A stretch of 17,367 nucleotides of DNA, taken from Candidatus Caccousia avistercoris. GTDB taxonomy: Bacteria; Bacillota; Clostridia; Oscillospirales; Acutalibacteraceae. Shown here piece after piece: positions 1 through 6,349 of the stretch. The stretch lies in NCBI GenBank assembly GCA_018715025.1, contig DVMK01000245.1, forward strand, positions 1 to 17,367. The letters run 5' to 3'. The notes beneath the pieces are model-generated. The model was given only the letters and a program-made list of their open reading frames with translations. It was not told the DNA's origin and made no database searches. Within the stretch, counting starts at the first letter, position 1, and the number at the start of each line of letters is the position of its first letter. The translations under genes and the position numbers were made by a program.

Positions 1-6
1 ACTTTT

Positions 7-2391
7 ATGATGAACTGGATTGTTGTAACCCCGAAAAAGGCTACCTTCATGGAACAGCGCACGGCACAGGTATTTGTGGAAGAGATCCGGCTTCGCACGG
101 GGATTTCGCTGGAAACCGCCCACGCCCTGCCCGGGGAAGGAAGTTTCTTCCTCTTTTGTGAGGAAGCCTCCTTCGCACGGGAATTTGCCGCCCAGCTGCC
201 CGCCGCTGCGGAAAAGCTGGCCGCCCTGCCCGCCCCGGGAAGCGAGGGCTTCCGCCTGGTGCAGGCGGGGGGCGGGCTGGCAGGCATAGGCGCGGACGGG
301 CGGGGCGCGTTCTTCGCCATGGGCCGCGCCCTGCGGAAAATGGAGCTGCGCCCCGGCTCTCTTACCTGCCCCGCCGGCCTGGACAACGTTTCCATGACGC
401 CGGAATACCCCCTGCGCGGCCACCAGCTGGCCTACCGAGACAAGCAGAACACCTGCCCCGCCTGGGACATTGGAGACTTTGACCGGTATATCCGGGATTT
501 GGCGCTGTTCGGCTGCAACTCCATCGAAATTCTGCCGCCCCGCACCGACGACAACCTGTACTCCGCCCTGTTCCGCCGGGATCCCCTTGAGATGATGGTC
601 CGGCTTTCCCAGTGCATCCACTCCTACGGCATGGACGTGTGGCTCTGGTACCCCAACATGGGCGACGACTACGGCGACCAGGCGGTGCTGGCCGCAGAGG
701 CCGCAGAGCGGGAAAAAATCTTTTCCGCCATTCCTTACCTGGATCACATGCTCATCCCCGCCGGGGACCCGGGCGACGTACCCCCGGAAAAGCTGTTCCC
801 CCTCACCGCCGGGTATGCCCAGCTGCTGCGCAAATACCACCCAGAGACAAAAATCTGGATCGCGCCCCAGGTATTCGCCCCCGAGCCGGGCTGGCTGGAA
901 ACCTTTTACCAGGAGGTAGACAAGGAACCGGAATGGCTGTACGGCGTCTGCTTCGCCCCCTGGGAGCGCGACACCATTCAGGAGCTGCAGGAACGCCTTC
1001 CGGATGTATACAAAACCCGCATCCGCCATTACCCTGACATTACCCACAACACCGGCTGCCAGTTTGAGGTGCCCATGTGGGACCGTGCCTTCGCCCTCAC
1101 CCTGGGCCGCGAGGGGAACAACACCCGCCCCAGGGCCATGAAGCACATTCACAACCTGCACGCCCCCTTTACGGTGGGCTCCCTCACCTATTCGGAGGGA
1201 ATTCACGACGATGTGAACAAATTCGTCTGGTCTGACCAGGATTTTTCCACCAGCACAGCCTGCGAGGAGACGGTGGAGGATTATGTGCGGCTCTTTATCT
1301 CTCCCGATGCGGCGCCGGAGCTTTCCCGGCTGATTTTGGCGCTGGAGGACAACTGGAAGGGCCACGTGGAGACGAACGAAAATATCGACCGTGTCTGCCA
1401 GGGCTTTGAGAAGATTGCCGCCCGGTACGGGGAATCCGTCACCCAAAAGCCCCGCTTCCAGCTAGCCTGGCTGCGGGCCCTGAGCGACATGCAGGCCAAG
1501 CGCCGCGCCCTGCGGGACGCCGCCCTGGAACGGGAGGCGGTGCAGATTCTGGAACAGGCCGAAAGCCTTGGGACGGACAGCGCCATGGAGCAGGCGGCCC
1601 GGGCCCTGCAGCCCGCCTTCCTGCCGGAGGAGGACGAAGCCCTGCGGGGGAAGATCCAGCAGCTGGCAGACAGCCTGTTCCAGACGCTGCACATCCAGCT
1701 TACCACCTGGCGGCACGGCGGCCAGAGATGGATTCGCGGCGCCTACCTGGATTCCATCGACCTGCCCCTGAACAACAGCCAGTGGTACCTGGAGCATTTC
1801 AAGCGGATCCGCCGCCTGGGCAGCGAAGCGGAAAAGCTGGCCGCTCTGCAGGCCCTGCTGCGCCGCACTGACCCGGGCGAGGGCGGCATCTACGCCAACC
1901 TGGGCAGCCTGGACGGTTTTGCGAAGCACGTTGTCTCTGACCATACCTGGGAGGAGGATCCGGGCTTTCTCCGCTCCCCCCTGCTGCACTACGACCTGTA
2001 CGGCATCATGATGGACTACTACGGCCGGAAGGGATGGTACAACTCCTACCCCATCCTGCTGGAATGGGTGTCCCGCGCCAGAGTGATCTACGGCACGCCC
2101 CTGAAAGCCAAATTTGAAGGGCTTGACCCTGCGGCCAGGTACAGGCTGAGGGTCACGTACCCCCAATTTGCCACCCCCAGGGCGCCGGAGTCCATGGACG
2201 TGACCCTTCACGCCGGGGACTGCCTGCTGCACCGTCAAATCAAGCGGAACCCGGGGGAGGTCCCCAGCCCCGTCTACGAATACGAGCTGCCCCAAGAGGC
2301 TTACCAGAGCGGCGGCCTGCTGCTGCGCTGGCAGGTACAGGGTACCCTGGACGCCTTCGGCGTCAGCGAAGTGTGGATCCTTCGGGAATAA
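7..2391 (+). CDS. Putative glycoside hydrolase, GH20/GH67-like architecture, family unassigned
   Basis: The 794-residue protein has an N-terminal alpha/beta domain (about residues 1-125) like the non-catalytic domain in front of GH20, GH67 and GH84 barrels, ending in a FFAMGRALRKM helix. A probable TIM barrel follows (about 135-430), with strand-like segments SIEILPP (172-178), VWLWYPNMG (211-219), GDPGDVPP (253-260) and KIWIAPQVF (282-290). Conserved-looking acidic and His clusters are RHYPDITH (340-347), GRE (367-369) and YSEGIHDDVNKF (395-406). A helical region and a C-terminal beta domain (about 700-794) complete it. I infer a cytoplasmic exo-acting glycosidase: there is no signal peptide, and fucU and a beta-propeller protein follow. 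Substrate and catalytic residues cannot be fixed. The ATG lies 6 bases from the window edge with no stop before it, so the gene may start slightly upstream. GH67, GH115 or a new GH family are alternatives. Confidence 0.75.
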   Translation: MMNWIVVTPKKATFMEQRTAQVFVEEIRLRTGISLETAHALPGEGSFFLFCEEASFAREFAAQLPAAAEKLAALPAPGSEGFRLVQAGGGLAGIGADGRGAFFAMGRALRKMELRPGSLTCPAGLDNVSMTPEYPLRGHQLAYRDKQNTCPAWDIGDFDRYIRDLALFGCNSIEILPPRTDDNLYSALFRRDPLEMMVRLSQCIHSYGMDVWLWYPNMGDDYGDQAVLAAEAAEREKIFSAIPYLDHMLIPAGDPGDVPPEKLFPLTAGYAQLLRKYHPETKIWIAPQVFAPEPGWLETFYQEVDKEPEWLYGVCFAPWERDTIQELQERLPDVYKTRIRHYPDITHNTGCQFEVPMWDRAFALTLGREGNNTRPRAMKHIHNLHAPFTVGSLTYSEGIHDDVNKFVWSDQDFSTSTACEETVEDYVRLFISPDAAPELSRLILALEDNWKGHVETNENIDRVCQGFEKIAARYGESVTQKPRFQLAWLRALSDMQAKRRALRDAALEREAVQILEQAESLGTDSAMEQAARALQPAFLPEEDEALRGKIQQLADSLFQTLHIQLTTWRHGGQRWIRGAYLDSIDLPLNNSQWYLEHFKRIRRLGSEAEKLAALQALLRRTDPGEGGIYANLGSLDGFAKHVVSDHTWEEDPGFLRSPLLHYDLYGIMMDYYGRKGWYNSYPILLEWVSRARVIYGTPLKAKFEGLDPAARYRLRVTYPQFATPRAPESMDVTLHAGDCLLHRQIKRNPGEVPSPVYEYELPQEAYQSGGLLLRWQVQGTLDAFGVSEVWILRE

Positions 2392-2403
2392 GCTGCTTCC
2401 CTC

Positions 2404-2432
2404 TGGAAAACACGGGAAAAACGTGATAGAAT
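2404..2432 (+). promoter_or_regulatory. Candidate sigma-A promoter upstream of fucU
   Basis: TGGAAA (2404-2409, four matches to TTGACA) is followed after 17 bases by TAGAAT (2427-2432, five matches to TATAAT), with a TG one base upstream of the -10 (2424-2425). It lies in the 112-base gap after the hydrolase stop and would give a leader of about 65 bases before fucU. Bases 2426-2440 are nearly identical to a stretch upstream of the isomerase gene at 12098-12112. Confidence 0.4.
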
Positions 2433-2467
2433 CAGAAGAACAAGTGAAATGAGAGCGAATGATAAAG

Positions 2468-2479
2468 TTTATATATAAA
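2468..2479. repeat. AT-only palindrome in the fucU leader
   Basis: TTTATATATAAA is a perfect 12-base palindrome inside an AT-rich island in otherwise GC-rich DNA, between the candidate promoter and the fucU Shine-Dalgarno. It could be an operator or simply an unstructured leader that eases translation initiation. The palindrome is visible in the sequence; any function is inference. Confidence 0.3.
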
Positions 2480-2503
2480 TAAAAAACGTGGAGGTTGTTG
2501 ACT

Positions 2504-2944
2504 ATGCTGAAAGGAATCCCGCCCATTCTCACCCCTGAACTTTTGAAGGTACTGTGCGAGATGGGCCACACCGACGAGCTCACCATTGGAGACGGCAATT
2601 TCCCCGGGCACACCTACGGCAGGAAGGTCATCCGTCTGGACGGCCACGGCGTGCCGGAAATTCTGGATGCGATTCTCCGTTTCTTCCCGCTGGACACCTC
2701 TGTGGAAAAACCGGTGGCCCTCATGGCTGTGGCCCCCGGCGACACGGCGGAAACCCCTATCTGGGACACCTACAAAGAGATTGTGGCCCGCTACGACCCC
2801 AGGGGAGCCGCCTGCTTTGAGGAAATCGAGAAAAACGCCTTTTACCACCGCACGCAGGATCGTTCCTCCGTGGTGATTATGTCAGGGGAAACCGCCCTGT
2901 ACGCCAACATTATCCTGCGCAAGGGCGTTGTTCTGCCGGAATAA
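2504..2944 (+). CDS. fucU: L-fucose mutarotase (RbsD/FucU family)
   Basis: FucU catalyses interconversion of the alpha and beta anomers of L-fucose (some relatives act on other sugars such as ribose), feeding the anomer used by the first catabolic enzyme in the cytoplasm. The 146-residue length is usual for the family. Signatures are LKGIPPILTPELLKVLCEMGH (2-22) with conserved His22, the GDGNFPG loop (29-35), RLDGHG (44-49) and the C-terminal ETALYANIILRKG block. The ATG at 2504 is chosen because GTGGAGG (2488-2494) sits 9 bases upstream; an in-frame TTG at 2495 would abut that site. The stop codon overlaps the Shine-Dalgarno of the next gene, so the two are co-transcribed. No fucose isomerase, kinase or aldolase lies nearby, so fucose itself is likely but not proven as substrate. 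Confidence 0.92.
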   Translation: MLKGIPPILTPELLKVLCEMGHTDELTIGDGNFPGHTYGRKVIRLDGHGVPEILDAILRFFPLDTSVEKPVALMAVAPGDTAETPIWDTYKEIVARYDPRGAACFEEIEKNAFYHRTQDRSSVVIMSGETALYANIILRKGVVLPE

Positions 2945-2959
2945 AGGAGGTTCGCCTGC

Positions 2960-4813
2960 ATGGAAGGTTCCAGATTACCCCGCTATGTGGGGAAAATCCA
3001 CCCGAACTGCGACTACATCCACGGCCAGATTCCGCCTGCCAGGGGCGTGAAGTGCTGGCAGGTGACCCGCGCGAACCCCGTTCACCCGGAATGGGAGGAC
3101 GGGGTGGGCTACACCTATAAGCACGCGCCGGATCTGTGCTGGTTCCATGGAAAATTCTACATCCAATACCTGACCAATCCGGTGGGGGAACACACCGGCG
3201 CAGGCCTCTCCATTCTGGCCTCTTCGGCAGACGGGGCCCACTGGGGAGATTTCACCGTTTCCTTCCCTCACTACCGAATCCCCGCCTGCCAGGTGACCGA
3301 CTACAAGGGGCTGACCCATACCTTCACCGGGGAAAGCTACGCCTTCATGCACCAGCGCATGTGCTTTTACCAGACAAAGGACGGGCGCATGCTGGTGCTG
3401 GGCTTTTACGGCTGGTCCCCCGACCCTACTATGGTAAACTGGGACAACTACGGCATTGGCCGCGTGGTGCGGGAATTGTACCCGGACGGCTCCCTGGGGG
3501 ACATCTATTTCATCTGCCCCAACTGGCAGGGCGGCTGGAGCGAAGAGCTGCTGCAGTACCCCCTGTACCAGAAATGCCCGGACAAAAGCTTTGTGGCCGC
3601 CTGCGAGGAGCTTTTGGCGGATCCTCTGGCCACCCAGCAGTGGGCGGAGGAAAACGGGGACAAGCTGGATATTATTACCGTTAAGCACCCGGAAAACGAC
3701 ACCTACCAGGCCTTTTGCTGGTACCACATCGACCAGGACACGGTGATCGGCCTGTGGAAGCACTCTTACTGCGCCCGCAGCAACGACAACGGAAAAACCT
3801 GGGGCCCGGTGCAGAAGTCCTATTCCCTGGTGATGAGCGGGCAGAAGGTGTGGGGCTGCCGGACAAGCGACGGCCGCTTTGCCATGGCGTACGACCCCAC
3901 CCTGGAAACCCAGCACCGCTACCCCATGTGCGTCACCACCTCGCAGGATGGGCTTGACTTTGACCACATGCTGCTGGTGTGCGGCGACCTGAGCGAAAAA
4001 CGGTACCCGGGCATGTGGAAGGACTTCGGATTCCAGTACATGCGTGGCATTGCCGAGGGCCTGGAACGCCCCGGAAAAGACCTGTACCTGACCTACTCGG
4101 TAAACAAGGAGGACATCTGGTTTGCCCAGATTCCTGTTCCCATTACCGGGGAGGAAACGGGGGATGTACACGACGATTTCCAAACGGATGCGCCTTTGGC
4201 GCAGTGGAACCTGTACTCCCCCCTGTGGGCCCGGGCAGAGTGGACAGAACAGGGCCTGCGCCTGTCCGACAAGGATCCCTATGATTACTGCAAGGCAGAA
4301 CGGGTGCTGCCTCTTTCTGCCCAGTGCCAGGCCAGCCTGACCCTCACGCCAGAGCAGAACGGCACGGGCTGCCTGTATGTGGAATTCTGCACTCCTTCCG
4401 GGGAAGCGGCCCTGCGCCTGGTATTCCGGGCCGACGGGAAGCTGTACGCCCGCACCACCGCCGAGCTTCCCGTCGCCTCGTACCAGGCGGGCCAGCCATT
4501 GGAACTGCACTTCCAAATTGACTGCGAAACCTTCCAGTACACCCTCGCCCTGAACGGGAAGCCTCTGCTGCGGCAGATTCCCACTCTGGACGGCGAAATG
4601 GAAGCGGAAGAAAAGCCCCTGCGGTTTATGCGGGCCGCCAACGCCGTTTCCCGGCTGGTGCTTCGCACCGCCCCCGCCGCCCACACTCCCACGCTGGACA
4701 TGGACCCGGAGGAGACCCCGGCCGCCCCTCTGCCCGGCGCAGAGGAACCGGTGGAAGAGTGCGCCTTTTTGGTGCACAGGCTGGACTTTACCTGCACCAA
4801 GCCCGGGGAATAG
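2960..4813 (+). CDS. Beta-propeller (sialidase-fold-like) protein with C-terminal beta-sandwich
   Basis: The 617-residue protein has no signal peptide. Residues 1 to about 395 carry BNR/Asp-box-like and propeller strands: SILASSADGAHWGDF, SNDNGKTWGP, TTSQDGLDFDHMLL and a closing blade LYLTYSVNKEDIWFAQIPVPI (near 375-395). A beta-sandwich follows (about 400-560; DDFQTDAPLAQWNLYSP and later alternating strands) of the concanavalin/LamG kind that often covers the propeller in carbohydrate-active enzymes. The tail (about 570-617) is Pro/Glu-rich. Propellers of this look occur in sialidases, alpha-L-rhamnosidases (GH145) and several polysaccharide lyase families. I do not see a convincing arginine triad plus FRIP motif, so a true sialidase is not supported. 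AAAGGAGG (2943-2950) lies 9 bases before the ATG. It is coupled to fucU (15-base gap) and probably handles the same oligosaccharide as the upstream hydrolase. Confidence 0.75.
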   Translation: MEGSRLPRYVGKIHPNCDYIHGQIPPARGVKCWQVTRANPVHPEWEDGVGYTYKHAPDLCWFHGKFYIQYLTNPVGEHTGAGLSILASSADGAHWGDFTVSFPHYRIPACQVTDYKGLTHTFTGESYAFMHQRMCFYQTKDGRMLVLGFYGWSPDPTMVNWDNYGIGRVVRELYPDGSLGDIYFICPNWQGGWSEELLQYPLYQKCPDKSFVAACEELLADPLATQQWAEENGDKLDIITVKHPENDTYQAFCWYHIDQDTVIGLWKHSYCARSNDNGKTWGPVQKSYSLVMSGQKVWGCRTSDGRFAMAYDPTLETQHRYPMCVTTSQDGLDFDHMLLVCGDLSEKRYPGMWKDFGFQYMRGIAEGLERPGKDLYLTYSVNKEDIWFAQIPVPITGEETGDVHDDFQTDAPLAQWNLYSPLWARAEWTEQGLRLSDKDPYDYCKAERVLPLSAQCQASLTLTPEQNGTGCLYVEFCTPSGEAALRLVFRADGKLYARTTAELPVASYQAGQPLELHFQIDCETFQYTLALNGKPLLRQIPTLDGEMEAEEKPLRFMRAANAVSRLVLRTAPAAHTPTLDMDPEETPAAPLPGAEEPVEECAFLVHRLDFTCTKPGE

Positions 4814-4822
4814 CGCTGTTTT

Positions 4823-4852
4823 TTCAATCTCCTGTCCATCCTCTTGTATAAT
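4823..4852 (+). promoter_or_regulatory. Candidate promoter for the small Asn-rich protein gene
   Basis: A perfect TATAAT (4847-4852) lies in the 122-base gap after the beta-propeller gene. The best -35 is poor (TTCAAT at 4823-4828, 18-base spacer). I see no clear hairpin terminator after 4813, so read-through from upstream is also possible. The predicted leader is about 77 bases. Confidence 0.4.
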
Positions 4853-4935
4853 TTCCCAATCCTTTTCCCATACTAGAAACGCGTTCCCAAGCTGGGACGA
4901 AATCCATTGCAACACAGAAAAGGAGACGAATCAGA

Positions 4936-5097
4936 ATGATGGAAAACAAGACGAACAAGAACGGCTCTGCTTCTTCCTGCAAGAATTCCAGCGAGAACAA
5001 GGGCCAGAACCAGAACAGCAAGAAGGAGTACACCAATAAAACCGGCGCCAACGGCGCTTCCTCCTCCACCAACACCCAGAACTGCGGAAACAACTGA
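4936..5097 (+). CDS. Small Asn/Ser/Lys-rich protein of unknown function (53 aa)
   Basis: The frame ATG ATG GAA AAC ... AAC AAC TGA encodes 53 residues: 13 Asn (about a quarter), 9 Ser, 7 Lys, 5 Thr and two Cys (15 and 50). There is almost no hydrophobic residue, so it has no membrane segment, signal or obvious folded core and should be disordered and soluble. It is supported as a gene by AAAAGGAGA ending 10 bases before the first ATG, a TATAAT upstream, and a strong terminator starting 12 bases after the stop. Short Asn/Ser/Lys-rich proteins of this kind are, as far as I know, widespread uncharacterised products in Clostridia; a spore-related or nucleic-acid-binding role is speculation. It is too short for many gene callers. 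Confidence 0.7.
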   Translation: MMENKTNKNGSASSCKNSSENKGQNQNSKKEYTNKTGANGASSSTNTQNCGNN

Positions 5098-5108
5098 ACC
5101 ACGCCTGC

Positions 5109-5150
5109 AAAAGGGGCGCGCCGCACAGCAACGGCGCGCCCCTTTTCTTA
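5109..5150. terminator. Bidirectional intrinsic terminator between the small gene and nagA
   Basis: A perfect 14-bp inverted repeat (AAAAGGGGCGCGCC at 5109-5122 and its complement at 5133-5146) encloses a 10-base loop. The stem begins with A4 and ends with T4 followed by CTTATTT, so each strand ends the hairpin with a U run. It sits between convergent genes (stops at 5097 plus and 5195 minus) and should terminate both. Confidence 0.9.
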
Positions 5151-5194
5151 TTTCATGATATACGGTTCCGGAGAAATTCTTCCTGGCGTCCCAT

Positions 5195-6328
5195 TTACTT
5201 TCCCACGACGATTTTTCCGCCCTGGATCACCATTTTAATATTGCAGTCCCCGTCCAGAACCACCACGTCGGCCAGCTTGCCGGGGGCCAGGCTGCCCAGG
5301 CGGGCGTCCTCCCGGATTTCCCGGGCCGGGTTCAGGGAAACGGACTTCACCGCCTGCCGGAAGGGAATGCCAAAGGAGAGCAGGTTCTTCAGCTCCTGAT
5401 GCAGGTTAGTGGTGGAACCGGCGATGGTGCCGTCCTCCAGGCGGGCCTGGCCGTTCTTCACATAGACCTTCTGGCCCCCCAGCTCAGAAACGCCGTCCGG
5501 TTCACCGGCGGAGCGCATGGCGTCGCTGACCACCACGGTGCGGTCCTCCCCCAGGGCGCGGAAGGTATGCCGCAGCACGGCGGGATGGATGTGGAAGCCG
5601 TCGCAGATCAGCTCGGCCCGCACGCCCTCCGTGTCGAAAATAGCCCCCACCACGCCGGGGTTCCGGTGCGCCAGGCCGCTCATGGCGTTGTACATGTGAG
5701 TGGCATGGGTAATTCCCCAGGAAAATGCCAGCTTGGCCTGGTCGAAGTCCGACTCGGTGTGGGCAATGGAAACGGTGCACAGCTGGCTGGCGTTCCGCAC
5801 AAATTCCTCGCCGCCGGGGCATTCCGGCGCAATATCCACCAGCTTGATGATGCCGCCGCAGCCCTCATAATATTCGCGAAACGCCCTCCAGTCCGGGTTG
5901 CGCACGTACTCCTCCATCTGGGCCCCTTTCTTTTTGGCAGAGATGAAGGGCCCCTCCATGTTGACTCCCACCACCCGAGCGCCGGCCACCGGCCGCTCCA
6001 TGCAATCCTTCACATTCTGCAGGGCGGCGCAGATCTCCTCATGGGAAACGGTCATGGTGGTGGGGCAGAAGGAGGTGACGCCCTTGGTGATGAGGTACCC
6101 GGCCATTTTCTCCAGCTTTTCCCGGGAAGCGTCGCAGGTGTCGCCCCCCACGCATCCGTGAATGTGAATATCCACAAAGCCGGGCACCAGGGTGCAGCCG
6201 GCGCAGTCCACCTCTTCCCCGCCGGAAAGGCCGGGGCCGATGCGGGAGATGTTCTCTCCCTCCGTCTCCAGATCCGCCTGGATCAGATCAAAATTCTCGT
6301 TTACAAGCTGCGCGTTTTTTAAAATCAA
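5195..6328 (-). CDS. nagA: N-acetylglucosamine-6-phosphate deacetylase
   Basis: NagA hydrolyses GlcNAc-6-phosphate to glucosamine-6-phosphate and acetate in cytoplasmic amino-sugar catabolism. The 377 residues match the amidohydrolase family in length and motifs: HxH metal site in DIHIHG (His55, His57), MEGPFIS with metal ligand Glu125, AHTES (His190), THMYNAM (His211), DGFHIHP (246-248) and catalytic Asp269 in VVSDAM. The C-terminal LAPGKLADVVVLDGD is the typical closing sandwich. The start is a TTG at 6326-6328, decided by GGAGG (6337-6341) 8 bases upstream and by alignment of the family N-terminus. It begins 21 bases after the sulfatase stop, so the two are one unit, which suggests a sulfated GlcNAc-containing glycan. 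No nagB is in the window. Confidence 0.95.
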   Translation of the reverse strand: MILKNAQLVNENFDLIQADLETEGENISRIGPGLSGGEEVDCAGCTLVPGFVDIHIHGCVGGDTCDASREKLEKMAGYLITKGVTSFCPTTMTVSHEEICAALQNVKDCMERPVAGARVVGVNMEGPFISAKKKGAQMEEYVRNPDWRAFREYYEGCGGIIKLVDIAPECPGGEEFVRNASQLCTVSIAHTESDFDQAKLAFSWGITHATHMYNAMSGLAHRNPGVVGAIFDTEGVRAELICDGFHIHPAVLRHTFRALGEDRTVVVSDAMRSAGEPDGVSELGGQKVYVKNGQARLEDGTIAGSTTNLHQELKNLLSFGIPFRQAVKSVSLNPAREIREDARLGSLAPGKLADVVVLDGDCNIKMVIQGGKIVVGK

Positions 6329-6336
6329 GGGAAATT

Positions 6337-6341
6337 CCTCC
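6337..6341 (-). promoter_or_regulatory. Ribosome binding site fixing the TTG start of nagA
   Basis: GGAGG on the minus strand lies 8 bases before TTG, and no ATG or GTG is equally well placed. This makes the TTG the initiation codon rather than an internal methionine. Confidence 0.75.
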
Positions 6342-6349
6342 TTTTTCTG

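Noticed and set aside
2449..2464. Possible CcpA cre site near TGAGAGCGAATGAT
   Set aside because: The left half and central CG match loosely, but the right half lacks the required CA and several other positions disagree.
2960..4813. Exo-alpha-sialidase annotation for the beta-propeller protein
   Set aside because: A propeller and Asp-box-like repeats are visible, but the FRIP motif, arginine triad and catalytic Tyr/Glu arrangement of GH33 could not be identified.
2975..4915. Long open frame on the minus strand opposite the beta-propeller gene
   Set aside because: Its product is a Val/Gly/His/Gln-rich composition typical of antisense frames in GC-rich DNA, it lacks a Shine-Dalgarno, and the plus strand has a recognisable protein.
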